Shown here: piece after piece, positions 24,007 through 33,428 of the stretch
Layout: the number at the start of each line of letters is the position of its first letter
Numbering within the stretch: position 1 is the stretch's first letter
Assembly (NCBI RefSeq): GCF_013410655.1
Contig: NZ_JACCFP010000001.1
Coordinates: 1,240,001 to 1,304,000 of the forward strand
From: Nocardioides thalensis
Lineage (GTDB): Bacteria; Actinomycetota; Actinomycetes; Propionibacteriales; Nocardioidaceae
Direction: 5' to 3'
Length of the DNA stretch: 64,000 nucleotides
Program-made: the position numbers and the translations under genes
The notes under the pieces: model-generated
Seen by the model: only the letters and a program-made list of their open reading frames with translations
Database searches by the model: none
What the model was told of the DNA's origin: nothing

Positions 24007-25419
24007 ATGAGTGCGGCTCCCCGTCCCTGGCTCGCCTTCTCCGTCGCGGGCACGGCGATCTACCTGACGATCCTCGACCTGTTCATCGTCAACGTCGCGA
24101 TCGGGGCGATCGGGTCGGACTTCGCGGCGACGTCAGCAGCGGACCTCTCGTGGGTCCTCACGATCTACGCGATCCTGTTCGCCGCGGTGCTCGTGCCCGC
24201 CGGCCGACTGGGGGACCGGTTCGGGCGTCGACGGGTCTTCTCCGCCGGGCTCGGTCTGTTCCTGCTCGGGTCGCTGCTGGCCGGCATCGCGCCGGGGTAC
24301 GGCGTCCTGCTCGTCGGGCGCGCGGTCCAGGCGGTCGGCGCCGCGCTGGCGACGCCGAACTCGCTCGGGGCGGTGCTCCCGATGTTCGAGCAACGACAAC
24401 GACCCGCCGTGCTCGGGGTGTGGGGCATGATCGCGGCGTCCGGCGCCGCCTCCGGCCCGCCGCTCGGCGGCATCCTCGCGCAGGTCGACTGGCGCTGGAT
24501 CTTCCTCGTCAACCTGCCCGTGGGGCTGGTCGCTCTGGTGCTGATCGCTCGCGTGATCCGCGAGTCGCCGGCCGAGCAGGGGACGCGCACCGACTGGGTC
24601 GGAGCAGCGACCCTGGCCGCTGCGATCGCGGCGCTCACCCTCGGGCTCGCGCAGAGCGAGAGCTGGGGCTGGGACGCTCGGGTCCTCGGCGCCGTCCTGG
24701 TGGCGGCCGTGCTGGGTGCCCTGCTCGCGCTGCGCTCGCGCCGGCACCCCGACCCGATCCTGGAGCCCGACCTCTTCCGCCGACGCGGCTTCGGCGCCGC
24801 GATGCTCGGCACCGCCGCGTTCTGGGGAGCGTTCGCCGCGCTGCTCCTGGCCAGCAGCCTCTACCTGACGGCGGTGCGGGGGTACGACGTCCTCGAGGCC
24901 GGCCTGCGGATGGCGCCCGGCCCCGCCGTCTCGGCGGTGGCCGCGGCCGTGGCCGGACGCCTCGCCGGGAAGGTGCCTCCGCTGCGCCTCGCGCTCGCCG
25001 GGACCGCGGCGCTCGCCGCCGGCGCGCTCGTCCTCGGGATCACGCTGGGCGACACGTCGTCGTACGCCTGGACGTTCCTGCCCGGCTCGCTGCTCGCCGG
25101 TATCGGCGCGGGCACGGCCATCCCGAACCTGCTCGCGCTCGCCCTGGTGGGCGTGCCCCCGCACCGGTTCGCCACCGGCGTCGCCATCTACACGGTCTTC
25201 CGCCAGGTCGGCTCCGCCGTGGGGACCGCCGCTTGGGTGGCCGCGATCGGCACCGGCTCCCTGGCGCTCGCGGCGACGTACCGCGTCGGCTGGTGGGTGG
25301 TCGTCGCCGGCGCCCTCGTCGCGCTCGGCGCCCTGGTGTCGGTGGCCGCGCGCACGATGGCCCCCGAACCCCCGCCCGAGCCCGCCACCACGAAGGAGAA
25401 CCATGTCCGATCACGCTGA
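24007..25419 (+). CDS. MFS drug exporter, DHA2 (EmrB/QacA) family
   Basis: A 470-residue integral membrane protein with about 14 hydrophobic segments. The motif A sequence GRLGDRFGRRRVF follows segment 2, and the antiporter motif C region AASGAASGPPLGGILAQVDWRWIF is present; the Asp in ILDLFIVNVAIGAI (motif D1) is also typical of DHA2 proton antiporters. It probably exports a hydrophobic compound in exchange for protons. The final 16 bases overlap the start of the next gene. Regulation by the divergent HxlR-SCP2 protein is likely. Confidence 0.88.
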   Translation: MSAAPRPWLAFSVAGTAIYLTILDLFIVNVAIGAIGSDFAATSAADLSWVLTIYAILFAAVLVPAGRLGDRFGRRRVFSAGLGLFLLGSLLAGIAPGYGVLLVGRAVQAVGAALATPNSLGAVLPMFEQRQRPAVLGVWGMIAASGAASGPPLGGILAQVDWRWIFLVNLPVGLVALVLIARVIRESPAEQGTRTDWVGAATLAAAIAALTLGLAQSESWGWDARVLGAVLVAAVLGALLALRSRRHPDPILEPDLFRRRGFGAAMLGTAAFWGAFAALLLASSLYLTAVRGYDVLEAGLRMAPGPAVSAVAAAVAGRLAGKVPPLRLALAGTAALAAGALVLGITLGDTSSYAWTFLPGSLLAGIGAGTAIPNLLALALVGVPPHRFATGVAIYTVFRQVGSAVGTAAWVAAIGTGSLALAATYRVGWWVVVAGALVALGALVSVAARTMAPEPPPEPATTKENHVRSR

Positions 25420-26161
25420 CCTGGCCCGCAAGGCCGAGATCCTCCGCTCCCTGCACGTGCCGGGCGACCCCGTCGTCCTGCCGAACGTCTGGGACGTCGG
25501 CAGCGCGCTCGCCGTCGTCGACGCCGGGTTCCCGGTCGTCGCCACGGCCAGCAACGCGGTCGCTGCCGTGCTCGGCTACGACGACGGGGAGGGGGCGCCG
25601 GTCGACGAGATGTTCCGCGTCGCCGGACGGATCGCGGCCAGTGTCGACGTACCGGTGACGGTCGATGCCGAGGCCGGCTACGGCCTGCCGCCCGAGGAGC
25701 TGGTCGAGCGGCTGATCGCCCTCGGTGTCGTCGGCTGCAACATCGAGGACTCCGACCACCGCAACGGCGGCCTGGTCGCGCCCGACGTGCGCGCTGCCTA
25801 CATCGAGCAGATGCGCGCCGCGGCCGACCGGGCCGGCGTGCCGATCGTGATCAACGCCCGGGTGGACTCGTTCTTCCCCAGCTCGCCGCTCGCTGACGAC
25901 GACAAGCTCGGCGATGCGGTGGCGCGCGGCACGGCCTACCGCGCCGCCGGCGCCGACTGCGTCTTCCCGCCGGGCGCCGACCCCGACGCGGTGCGCGCGA
26001 TCGTCGAGAAGGTCGATGCGCCCGTCAACGGCGGCCTCCCGCTCGGGAAGGGCTCCGTCGCCGACGTGGCCGCGCTCGGGGTGGCGCGGATCTCGCTCGG
26101 CCCGCAGCTCTACCGGAGCGCCCTCGCCAACCTCGGACGGGACCTCGCGGGGCTCCGCTAG
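25403..26161 (+). CDS. Isocitrate lyase / PEP mutase superfamily protein
   Basis: A 252-residue TIM-barrel protein of the ICL/PEPM superfamily. LPNVWDVGSALAVVDAGFPVVATAS, TVDAEAGYG (metal-binding Asp/Glu) and VGCNIEDSDH are conserved blocks. The KKCGH-like active loop of true isocitrate lyase is missing, and the protein is short, so it is more like carboxyvinyl-carboxyphosphonate phosphorylmutase or oxaloacetate-decarboxylase-type members. The actual substrate is uncertain. It overlaps the exporter gene by 17 bases and is probably co-expressed with it. Confidence 0.82.
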   Translation: MSDHADLARKAEILRSLHVPGDPVVLPNVWDVGSALAVVDAGFPVVATASNAVAAVLGYDDGEGAPVDEMFRVAGRIAASVDVPVTVDAEAGYGLPPEELVERLIALGVVGCNIEDSDHRNGGLVAPDVRAAYIEQMRAAADRAGVPIVINARVDSFFPSSPLADDDKLGDAVARGTAYRAAGADCVFPPGADPDAVRAIVEKVDAPVNGGLPLGKGSVADVAALGVARISLGPQLYRSALANLGRDLAGLR

Positions 26162-26168
26162 GAGGCCG

Positions 26169-26963
26169 TCAGCCCTCGGCCAGGATCGCCAGCTGGCGGC
26201 TCTGCGCGATGAGCCGGCCCTGCTCGTCCCACAGCTCGACGTCCTCGTCGTGGTAGCCGTGGATGACGTGCCGGGTCCGGACGTGGCCGAGGGCCCAGAG
26301 GGTCTCCGGCCGGCGGCGGTAGTGGACCGTGAGCTGGATCGTGGCCGACGCCAGGTGGCCGATCTCGGCGGTGACGGGCGGGAACGCGTCGGTCATCGCT
26401 CCCGCCATCAGGGAGTCGACGGGCCGCTCGTCCTTGGCACGGATCCACGCGAGCGACTCGGTGACGCCGGTGGGCTTGCCGACGAGCCACCCCGGCGGCT
26501 CGGTGCTGCGGTAGACGTAGCGGTCGAGGATCGGCACCATCCCCGCGGGCACCAGGTCACTGGCGTCGCCGCAGTCCTCGGGTCGGGGGATCCCGGGCGC
26601 GGCGTGCGGCGTGTGCTCGGCCGTGCCGGTGGCGTCCCAGTCGTGGGTGCTGAGCACGGCGTGCGCGACCTCCTTGCCGTCCTGCACGAGGATCGCGTCG
26701 TACGTCGACACCCGCCGTCCCTTGCGGACCTCGCGGACGCGGACCTCCGCCGGACCGGGCTGCGCGGGACGGAAGTACGTGATCGCGATCGTCAGCGGGT
26801 CGGGGTGTGCCGACTCGAGCATCGTCGCGTGCTGCAGCAGCGCCAGGATGTAGCCGCCGTTGGGCGTCTTGTTGGCGGTGTCCCAGTCCGAGGTGACGAC
26901 GACCCGGTGGACGCCCCCGCCGAGGGGCTCGGACGCGACGGCGGTGTCGAGGAGGTAGCTCAC
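26169..26963 (-). CDS. Acyl-CoA thioesterase family protein (double hotdog)
   Basis: A 264-residue protein with two hotdog halves. The first contains WDTANKTPNGGYILALLQHATML, a typical thioesterase-superfamily acyl-CoA binding helix, and the second ends with LGHVRTRHVIHGYHDEDVELWDEQGRLIAQSRQ, the strand pattern of TesB-like proteins. It probably hydrolyses acyl-CoA. The GTG start at 26963 is followed upstream by a perfect 14-bp palindrome typical of TetR-type operators, suggesting control by an unlinked TetR regulator. Confidence 0.82.
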   Translation of the reverse strand: MSYLLDTAVASEPLGGGVHRVVVTSDWDTANKTPNGGYILALLQHATMLESAHPDPLTIAITYFRPAQPGPAEVRVREVRKGRRVSTYDAILVQDGKEVAHAVLSTHDWDATGTAEHTPHAAPGIPRPEDCGDASDLVPAGMVPILDRYVYRSTEPPGWLVGKPTGVTESLAWIRAKDERPVDSLMAGAMTDAFPPVTAEIGHLASATIQLTVHYRRRPETLWALGHVRTRHVIHGYHDEDVELWDEQGRLIAQSRQLAILAEG

Positions 26964-26976
26964 CCCACCATCTTGC

Positions 26977-26990
26977 CGACCGATCGGTCG
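26977..26990. promoter_or_regulatory. Palindromic TetR-type operator candidate
   Basis: CGACCGATCGGTCG is a perfect palindrome, 13 bp upstream of the thioesterase start. Its core ACCGATCGGT resembles sites bound by TetR-family repressors of fatty-acid metabolism in actinobacteria. No TetR gene lies in the window. Confidence 0.5.
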
Positions 26991-27020
26991 TTTTGCATCA
27001 CCGGCGACGGGTGGCGCCGG

Positions 27021-27161
27021 TCACTGGCCGGTGCGGCCGTCGATGCACTCCCGCAGCGTGAGCCGGTAGTTGGTGAGGTACTCCTCGTAGGTCGCCTTCT
27101 CACCCTCGGGGTTGCCCTGCGTACGCGGGTCGGATTCCGGCTCGGTCCACATGTCGGCCAT
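27021..27161 (-). pseudogene. 46-codon remnant of a DinB/DUF664-family gene with an in-frame internal deletion
   Basis: The short reading frame begins MADMWTEPESDPRTQGNPEG and continues with EKATYEEYLTNYRLTL, matching the start of actinobacterial DinB/DUF664 proteins (about 170 residues). It then passes directly to RECIDGRTGQ and stop, which resembles their C-terminal end (HADILRExIDGxTG). The middle with the metal-binding His residues is absent. The most likely reading is an internal in-frame deletion that left the two ends fused. It is divergent from the ileS T-box. It could still be translated, but activity is unlikely. Family comparison is from memory. Confidence 0.55.
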
Positions 27162-27165
27162 GACC

Positions 27166-27395
27166 TAGACTCTGCACCACAGGCGTCTGAGCCGTCATCA
27201 GCGGCGAGCCCCGGGAAGAAAGCCCGAGCACCAGCGGAGGCAAGTAGAACCCGGCGGGTAGGCCCGTCACAGCCGTCAACGAGTGGTCGCCAGCTCCCTC
27301 GGGCTGTCGGCAAGCGGGGTGGTACCGCGGCGTGAGTCGTCCCCGGGTTCGACAAGCCCGACCGACGAATCCCGACCACTCGCAGGAGCAGCCCG
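27166..27395 (+). promoter_or_regulatory. T-box riboswitch leader of ileS (translational type)
   Basis: The T-box core TGGTACCGCG is at 27320-27329. A plausible specifier ATC (Ile) is at 27197-27199 in the loop of GCCGTC-ATC-AGCGGC. A -10-like TAGACT at 27166-27171 would start the transcript just upstream. Near the start codon, GAGTGGTCG (27281-27289) can pair perfectly with CGACCACTC (27373-27381) just before the Shine-Dalgarno AGGAG (27384-27388). No terminator is seen. This fits the actinobacterial class in which uncharged tRNA-Ile frees the ribosome-binding site, raising IleRS when isoleucine is scarce. Confidence 0.9.
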
Positions 27396-30300
27396 ATGAC
27401 CTATCCCAAGGTCACCACCGACCCGTCCGGCAACGTGCCGTCGAGCCCGCGCTTCCCGGAGATCGAGGAGCGGATCCTCGCCTTCTGGGCGGAGGACGAC
27501 ACGTTCCGCGCGAGCATCGAGATGCGCGACGCAGGCGCGGACGGATCAGGTGAGTTCGTCTTCTACGACGGCCCGCCGTTCGCCAACGGCCTGCCCCACT
27601 ACGGCCACCTGCTCACCGGCTACGTCAAGGACATCGTGCCGCGCTACCAGACGATGCGCGGCAAGCGCGTCGAGCGCCGCTTCGGCTGGGACACCCACGG
27701 GCTGCCGGCCGAGCTCGAGGCGATGCGCCTCAACGGCATCAAGACCACCGACGAGATCCTCGAGATGGGGATCGACCGGTTCAACGACGCCTGCCGGGCC
27801 TCGGTGCTCAAGTACACCGGCGAGTGGCGCGACTACGTCACCCGCCAGGCGCGCTGGGTCGACTTCGACAACGACTACCGGACGATGAATCCCGAGTTCA
27901 TGGAGTCGGTGCTCTGGGCGTTCAAGAGCCTCTACGACAAGGGCCTCATCTACGAGGGCTTCCGTGTCCTGCCCTACTGCTGGAACGACGAGACGCCGCT
28001 CTCCAACCACGAGCTCCGGATGGACGACGACGTCTACCAGGTGCGGCAGGACCCCGCGGTCACGGTCGGCTTCGAGGTCACGACCGAGGGTCAGTTCTCC
28101 GGCGTCAAGCTGCTGATCTGGACCACGACCCCGTGGACTCTCCCGAGCAACCTCGCCGTGATGGTCGGCTCCGACATCGACTACGTCGTCGTCGAGGAGT
28201 ACGGCGACCGCCACCTGCTCGCCGAGGCCCGGCTGTCGGCGTACTCCCGCGAGCTCGGCGAGGAGCCCAACGTGGTCTGGCGTGGCAAGGGCAGCGAGCT
28301 GGTGGGGCTCACCTACGCGCCGCCGTTCTCGTACTACGCCGGGCACGCGAATGCGTTCCGCGTCGTCGCGGCGGACGAGGCGGTGACGACGACCGACGGC
28401 ACCGGGCTGGTCCACTCCGCGGGTGCGTTCGGTGAGGTCGACAAGGAGGTGACCGACCGCGAGGGCATCGAGCCCGTCATGCCGGTGGGCAAGGACGGTC
28501 GCTTCACCGCCCCCGTCGACGACTACGCCGGCATGCAGGTCTTCGACGCCAACCTCCACATCATCGACGACCTGAAGGCGCGCACCGGGTCCGTCACGCC
28601 CGGGACCGTGCTGCTGCGGCGAGAGACCTACGACCACTCCTACCCGCACTGCTGGCGCTGCCGCGAGCCCCTGATCTACAAGGGCGTCTCGTCGTGGTTC
28701 GTCGAGGTCACCAGGTTCAAGGAGCGGATGGGCGAGCTCAACCAGCAGATCCGCTGGGTGCCCGACCACATCAAGGACGGCCAGTTCGGCAAGTGGCTCG
28801 AGAACGCCCGCGACTGGTCCATCACGCGCAACCGCTTCTGGGGCAGCCCGGTGCCGGTCTGGAAGAGCGACGACGACGCCTACCCGCGGGTCGACGTCTA
28901 CGGGTCGTTCGAGGAGATCGAGCGCGACTTCGGCCGGCTGCCGCTCAACGCCGACGGCGAGCCCGACCTGCACCGGCCGTGGGTCGACGACCTGACGCGC
29001 CCCAACCCCGACGACCCGACCGGGAAGTCGACGATGCGCCGCGTCGCCGACGTGCTCGACGTGTGGTTCGACTCCGGGTCGATGAGCTTCGCCCAGGTGC
29101 ACTACCCGTTCGAGAACGCCGAGTGGTTCGAGCACCACTTCCCGGGCGACTTCATCGTCGAGTACATCGGGCAGACCCGCGGCTGGTTCTACACGATGCA
29201 CATCCTGGCGTCGGCGCTGTTCGACCGGCCGGCGTTCCAGTCCTGCATCAGCCACGGCATCGTGCTGGGCTCCGACGGCAACAAGATGTCGAAGTCGCTG
29301 CGCAACTACCCCGACGTGCGTGAGGTCTTCGACCGCGACGGCGCCGACGCCATGCGCTGGTTCCTCATGGCGTCGCCGATCCTGCGCGGCGGCAACCTGA
29401 TCGTCACCGAGCAGGGCATCCGTGACGCGGTGCGCCAGGTGATGATCCCGCTCTGGAACACCTGGTACTTCCTGGCGCTCTACGCGAACGCCGAGGGCTA
29501 CGACGCCCGCGTCGGCGGCGCCACGTCCGACGACCCGCTCGACCGCTACGTGCTCGCCAAGACGCGGCAGTACGTCGAGGAGCTCACGGCCCAGCTCGAC
29601 GACTACGCCATCGCCGACGCGTGCGAGACCACGCGCGGCTTCCTCGACGTGCTGACGAACTGGTACGTCCGCCGCTCGCGCGAGCGCTTCTGGGAGGGGC
29701 GCACCGAGGCGTTCGACACGCTGGCGACGGTGCTCGACGTCGTGTGCCGTGCCGTGGCTCCGCTGCTGCCGCTCACCACCGAGGAGATCTGGCGCGGACT
29801 CACCGGCGGTCGGTCGGTGCACCTCGTGGACTGGCCGGACGCCGAGGCGCTGCCCGCGGACGCGACGCTGGTCGCGGCGATGGACCAGGTGCGCGAGGTC
29901 TGCTCGGCCACCTCCGCGCTGCGCAAGGCCGCGAAGCTGCGCAACCGGCTGCCGCTCGCCACGCTGACGGTCGTCGTCGACGACCCGGCGGCCCTGGAGC
30001 CCTACACGGGCATCGTCGCCGACGAGCTCAACGTCAAGGCCGTGCGCCTGGTCGCCGCCGACTCGGAGGAGGCGGCGTCGTACGGCGTGGAGCAGAAGCT
30101 CACCGTCAACGCCCGCGCGGCCGGCCCGCGGCTCGGCAAGGACGTGCAGGCGGCGATCAAGGGCTCGAAGTCCGGTGACTGGTCGGTCGCTCCCGACGGC
30201 GCCGTGACCTCGGGCGGCCTCGCCCTCGTCGAGGGCGAGTACTCGCTCGAGACCGTCGTCGGCTCGGCTGCCGACGGCGCGGCGACCGGGATGCTGCCGG

Positions 30301-30599
30301 GTGGCGGCTTCGTCGTGCTCGACACCGTGGTGACGCCGGAGCTCGCCGAGGAGGGGCTCGCCCGCGACCTCGTGCGCGCGGTGCAGCAGGCACGCAAGGA
30401 CGCCGGCCTCGACGTGTCCGACCGGATCCACCTGGTGCTCGCCGGCACGGCGTCCGTGGTCGCGGCCGCCCGGGCCCACGAGCAGCTGATCACGCGCGAG
30501 ACCCTCGCGACGTCGTACGCCGTCGAGGAGCACATGACCGGCACCGAGATCCCGCTCGGTGACGGGGAGCTCGCCACCGTGTCGCTCGCGAGGGCGTGA
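27396..30599 (+). CDS. ileS: Isoleucyl-tRNA synthetase
   Basis: A 1067-residue class I synthetase that charges tRNA-Ile. It has the HIGH-type motif as [13 protein letters not shown], the KMSKS loop in [13 protein letters not shown], a CP1 editing domain containing [12 protein letters not shown], and an anticodon-binding C-terminal domain. Its length matches the eukaryote-like/IleS2 type, which is common in actinobacteria and usually lacks the C-terminal zinc site of the E. coli enzyme. IleS2-type enzymes are often mupirocin-insensitive. Expression is controlled by the upstream T-box. Its TGA overlaps the GTG of azlC. Confidence 0.97.
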   Translation: MTYPKVTTDPSGNVPSSPRFPEIEERILAFWAEDDTFRASIEMRDAGADGSGEFVFYDGPPFANGLPHYGHLLTGYVKDIVPRYQTMRGKRVERRFGWDTHGLPAELEAMRLNGIKTTDEILEMGIDRFNDACRASVLKYTGEWRDYVTRQARWVDFDNDYRTMNPEFMESVLWAFKSLYDKGLIYEGFRVLPYCWNDETPLSNHELRMDDDVYQVRQDPAVTVGFEVTTEGQFSGVKLLIWTTTPWTLPSNLAVMVGSDIDYVVVEEYGDRHLLAEARLSAYSRELGEEPNVVWRGKGSELVGLTYAPPFSYYAGHANAFRVVAADEAVTTTDGTGLVHSAGAFGEVDKEVTDREGIEPVMPVGKDGRFTAPVDDYAGMQVFDANLHIIDDLKARTGSVTPGTVLLRRETYDHSYPHCWRCREPLIYKGVSSWFVEVTRFKERMGELNQQIRWVPDHIKDGQFGKWLENARDWSITRNRFWGSPVPVWKSDDDAYPRVDVYGSFEEIERDFGRLPLNADGEPDLHRPWVDDLTRPNPDDPTGKSTMRRVADVLDVWFDSGSMSFAQVHYPFENAEWFEHHFPGDFIVEYIGQTRGWFYTMHILASALFDRPAFQSCISHGIVLGSDGNKMSKSLRNYPDVREVFDRDGADAMRWFLMASPILRGGNLIVTEQGIRDAVRQVMIPLWNTWYFLALYANAEGYDARVGGATSDDPLDRYVLAKTRQYVEELTAQLDDYAIADACETTRGFLDVLTNWYVRRSRERFWEGRTEAFDTLATVLDVVCRAVAPLLPLTTEEIWRGLTGGRSVHLVDWPDAEALPADATLVAAMDQVREVCSATSALRKAAKLRNRLPLATLTVVVDDPAALEPYTGIVADELNVKAVRLVAADSEEAASYGVEQKLTVNARAAGPRLGKDVQAAIKGSKSGDWSVAPDGAVTSGGLALVEGEYSLETVVGSAADGAATGMLPGGGFVVLDTVVTPELAEEGLARDLVRAVQQARKDAGLDVSDRIHLVLAGTASVVAAARAHEQLITRETLATSYAVEEHMTGTEIPLGDGELATVSLARA

Positions 30600-31289
30600 G
30601 CGCCTCCCCGGACCAGCCGGACCGCCAGGTCGTCGTCGACTCGCTCGGCGTCGGCCTGGCGACCGGCGCGTACGGCGTGTCCTTCGGCGCCGTCGCGACC
30701 GCCTCCGGGCTGGACGTCTGGCAGGCGTGCGCGCTGTCGCTCCTCGTCTTCACCGGCGCGTCCCAGTTCGCGTTCGTCGGAGTGGTCGCGGCGGGCGGCG
30801 CGCCGTTGGCCGGTACGGCGACCGCGCTCCTGCTCGGGAGCCGCAACCTCTTCTACGGGCTCGCGATGGCGCCGCGGCTGCGGGTCCGAGGCTGGCGGCG
30901 GCTGGCCGCGGCGCAGGTCGTGATCGACGAGTCGACGGCGATGGGCCTGGGACAGCACGACCACCGGCAGTCACGACTCGCGTTCCACCTGACCGGGTGG
31001 ACCGTCTTCGTGCTCTGGAACCTGATGACGCTGGTCGGCGCCGCCGCCGGCACGGCGCTGGGCGACCCGCGGACGTACGGCCTCGACGCAGCCGTCGGTG
31101 CCGCTCCTGTGGCCCCGGCTCAGCGCGTGGCCACAACGCCTCGTGGCCCTCGTCGGCGCCGCGACGGCGATCGGGCTGGTGCCCCTGACGGCGGCGGGGG
31201 TGCCGGTCATCGTCGGCGGGGCCGTGGCGGTCGTCGTCGGGCTGCTGCTCCGGCGTAGGGACACCTCGGCTCCCGAGGGGCCCGCATGA
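30596..31289 (+). pseudogene. azlC: AzlC branched-chain amino acid exporter subunit, frameshifted
   Basis: The first frame starts at GTG 30596 (overlapping the ileS stop) and encodes a normal AzlC: SLGVGLATGAYGVSFGAVA, FTGASQFAFVGV, LLLGSRNLFYGLAMAP. Near 31095-31105, after GLDAAVGAA, the family sequence continues in the +1 frame as PLLWPRLSAWPQRLVALVG through to TGA at 31289, which overlaps the azlD ATG. Read without a shift, the first frame runs into an Arg/Gly-rich tail ending at 31258. This is one extra base (or two missing) in a gene of about 230 codons. It may be a real mutation or a sequencing error; both neighbours in the operon are intact. Confidence 0.8.
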
Positions 31290-31594
31290 CCGGGCTGTGG
31301 GTCGCGATCATCGTGACCGCCGTCGGCTGCTACCTGCTGAAGGTGGCCGGCCTGTCCGTGCCGCAGCGGGTGCTGGCCCACCCCCTTGCCGCCGAGGTCG
31401 CCGCGCTCATCCCGGTCGCACTGCTCGCAGCGCTCGTGGCGGTGCAGGTGCTCGGCGACGGACCGTCGCTCACGGTCGATGCCCGGGTCCTCGGGCTCGG
31501 CGCGGCCGTCGTGCTGCTGCTCCTGCGGGCGCCGTTCCTGCTGGTGGTGTTCGGCGCCGCGGCCGTCGCGGCCCTTGCCCGGCTTGCTGGTTGA
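31286..31594 (+). CDS. azlD: AzlD branched-chain amino acid exporter subunit
   Basis: A 102-residue protein with four hydrophobic segments, starting [21 protein letters not shown] and containing [19 protein letters not shown], characteristic of AzlD. AzlC and AzlD together export branched-chain amino acids or analogues. Placement behind ileS fits a link to isoleucine homeostasis, and transcription is probably shared with it. The ATG overlaps the end of the azlC second frame, which supports the view that azlC was recently intact. Confidence 0.88.
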   Translation: MTGLWVAIIVTAVGCYLLKVAGLSVPQRVLAHPLAAEVAALIPVALLAALVAVQVLGDGPSLTVDARVLGLGAAVVLLLLRAPFLLVVFGAAAVAALARLAG

Positions 31595-31602
31595 CTGGCG
31601 CC

Positions 31603-32694
31603 ATGCCCGTCCTCGACCTGTCCACCGACGTCGTCACCCTGACCCGGCAGCTCGTCGACATCGAGTCGGTCTCCCGCGACGAGCAGGCGATCGCCGACGC
31701 GGTCGAGTCCGCGCTCGCGGCCCTCCCGCACCTGACCGTCACCCGGCGCGGCCACACCCTCGTCGCCCGCACCGAGCTCGGCCGCGGCAGCCGGGTGGTC
31801 ATCGCCGGCCACCTCGACACCGTGCCCGTGAACGACAACCTGCCGAGCCGCCTCGACTCCTCGACCGGGCTGCTCCACGGCCTCGGCACCTGCGACATGA
31901 AGGGCGGCGACGCGGTCATCCTCAAGCTGGCCGCGACGCTGACCGCACCCGTCCACGACGTCACCTACGTCCTCTACGAGGCCGAGGAGGTCGAGTCGGA
32001 GCTCAACGGGCTGCGGCTGCTGAGCGAGTCCGACCCCGACCTCCTCGAGGCCGACTTCGCGATCCTGATGGAGCCGTCCAACGCGGTCGTCGAGGCGGGT
32101 TGCCAGGGCACGCTCCGCGTGGAGGTCCGGACGACGGGGGAGCGAGCGCACTCCGCCCGCAGCTGGAAGGGCGTCAACGCCATCCACGCCGCCGGCGACG
32201 TCCTCGACCGCCTGCGGAGCTACGTCGCGCGCGAGCCCGAGATCGACGGGCTCCGCTACCACGAGGGGCTCAACGCGGTGTTCATCAGCGGCGGGGTCGC
32301 GGGCAACGTGATCCCCGACGAGTGCGTGGTCACCGTCAACTACCGGTTCGCACCAGACCGCAGCGAGGCGGAGGCGCTGGCCTACGTCCGCGACTTCTTC
32401 GACGGCTACGACGTCACCGTCACCGACACCGCGCCGGGCGCGATGCCGGGCCTCGACCGGCCGGCCGCGAAGGCGTTCGTCGAGGCCGTCGGCGGCCCGG
32501 ACGGCACCGTGAACCCGAAGTTCGGATGGACGGACGTCGCGCGGTTCACCGTCCTCGGCGTACCGGCCGTCAACTATGGTCCGGGTGACCCGAGCCTGGC
32601 GCACACCAAGGAGGAGCACGTGCCCGTGGAGCAGATCGAGCGCTGCGAACGGCAGCTGCGCGCCTGGCTCGAGGCGCCGGGAGCGGGCGCGTGA
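31603..32694 (+). CDS. dapE: Succinyl-diaminopimelate desuccinylase
   Basis: A 363-residue M20 zinc peptidase-family enzyme that removes succinate from N-succinyl-LL-diaminopimelate, giving LL-DAP for lysine and peptidoglycan. Metal ligands are His70 and catalytic Asp72 in AGHLDTVP, bridging Asp98 in GTCDMKGGD, and the Glu128-Glu129 pair (YEAEEVESE). The C-terminal His ligand is in [10 protein letters not shown]. The dimerisation domain (about 170-280) is present. The sequence is of the actinobacterial DapE type. Its stop overlaps the next start (GTGA). Confidence 0.93.
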   Translation: MPVLDLSTDVVTLTRQLVDIESVSRDEQAIADAVESALAALPHLTVTRRGHTLVARTELGRGSRVVIAGHLDTVPVNDNLPSRLDSSTGLLHGLGTCDMKGGDAVILKLAATLTAPVHDVTYVLYEAEEVESELNGLRLLSESDPDLLEADFAILMEPSNAVVEAGCQGTLRVEVRTTGERAHSARSWKGVNAIHAAGDVLDRLRSYVAREPEIDGLRYHEGLNAVFISGGVAGNVIPDECVVTVNYRFAPDRSEAEALAYVRDFFDGYDVTVTDTAPGAMPGLDRPAAKAFVEAVGGPDGTVNPKFGWTDVARFTVLGVPAVNYGPGDPSLAHTKEEHVPVEQIERCERQLRAWLEAPGAGA

Positions 32695-33419
32695 CGCGCC
32701 GCAGCGGACCGGGGCCGCGGCCGAGCAAGGGCCGCCCCGTCGGCTCGACGACCGACCAGCGGCTGCTCGACAGCCGGGGCGACTCCGACTGGGTCCACAC
32801 CGACCCGTGGCGGGTCCTGAAGATCCAGGCCGAGTTCGTCGAGGGCTTCAACGACCTCGCCGAGATCGGTCCCGCGATCTCGGTCTTCGGGTCGGCACGG
32901 ATCCCTCCCGAGCACCCCGCCTACGACATCGGCATCCGCGTCGGCTCGGCCCTGGCGAAGGCCGGCTTCACCGTCATCACCGGCGGCGGGCCCGGGGCGA
33001 TGGAGGCGGCCAACCGCGGCGCGCTCGAGGCGGGCGGCGAGAGCATCGGCCTCGGGATCGAGCTCCCGTGGGAGGCCAAGCTCAACGACTACGTGTCGTT
33101 CGGCCTCAACTTCCGCTACTTCTTCGTCCGCAAGATGATGTTCGTGAAGTACTCCCAGGGCTACATCGTGCTGCCCGGCGGGCTCGGCACCCTGGACGAG
33201 CTGTTCGAGGCGATGACGCTCTCGCAGACCCTCAAGATCACTCAGTTCCCGATCGTCCTGATGGGCACCGAGCACTGGACCGGCCTCCTCGACTGGATGC
33301 AGGGCACGATGCTCTCGGACGCCCGGATCAAGCAGTCCGACATCGACATGCTCACGGTCACCGACGACGTCGACGAGGCCGTGGACCTGATGGTGAAGGC
33401 CCGCGAGGAGCACGGGTAG
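32691..33419 (+). CDS. LOG-family protein (TIGR00730), cytokinin-riboside-phosphate phosphoribohydrolase-like
   Basis: A 242-residue Rossmann-like protein. It carries the LOG signatures [25 protein letters not shown] and the PGGxGTxxE motif as [18 protein letters not shown] enzymes hydrolyse nucleoside 5'-monophosphates with an N6-modified base, releasing the free base; in mycobacteria a relative produces cytokinin-like molecules. The N-terminal 70 residues form a basic extension. dapE followed by LOG is conserved order, seen as Rv1202 and Rv1205 in M. tuberculosis. Confidence 0.9.
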   Translation: MTRRSGPGPRPSKGRPVGSTTDQRLLDSRGDSDWVHTDPWRVLKIQAEFVEGFNDLAEIGPAISVFGSARIPPEHPAYDIGIRVGSALAKAGFTVITGGGPGAMEAANRGALEAGGESIGLGIELPWEAKLNDYVSFGLNFRYFFVRKMMFVKYSQGYIVLPGGLGTLDELFEAMTLSQTLKITQFPIVLMGTEHWTGLLDWMQGTMLSDARIKQSDIDMLTVTDDVDEAVDLMVKAREEHG

Positions 33420-33428
33420 GCGACGACC

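Noticed and set aside
27270..27395. tRNA gene or Rho-independent terminator in the ileS leader
   Set aside because: The TGGTACCGCG core and ATC specifier identify a T-box; no U-tract follows the hairpin.
27546..30533. Long open frame antisense to ileS (about 995 codons)
   Set aside because: Arises from the high-GC codon bias; product is Val/Arg/Asp-rich low-complexity with no family features.
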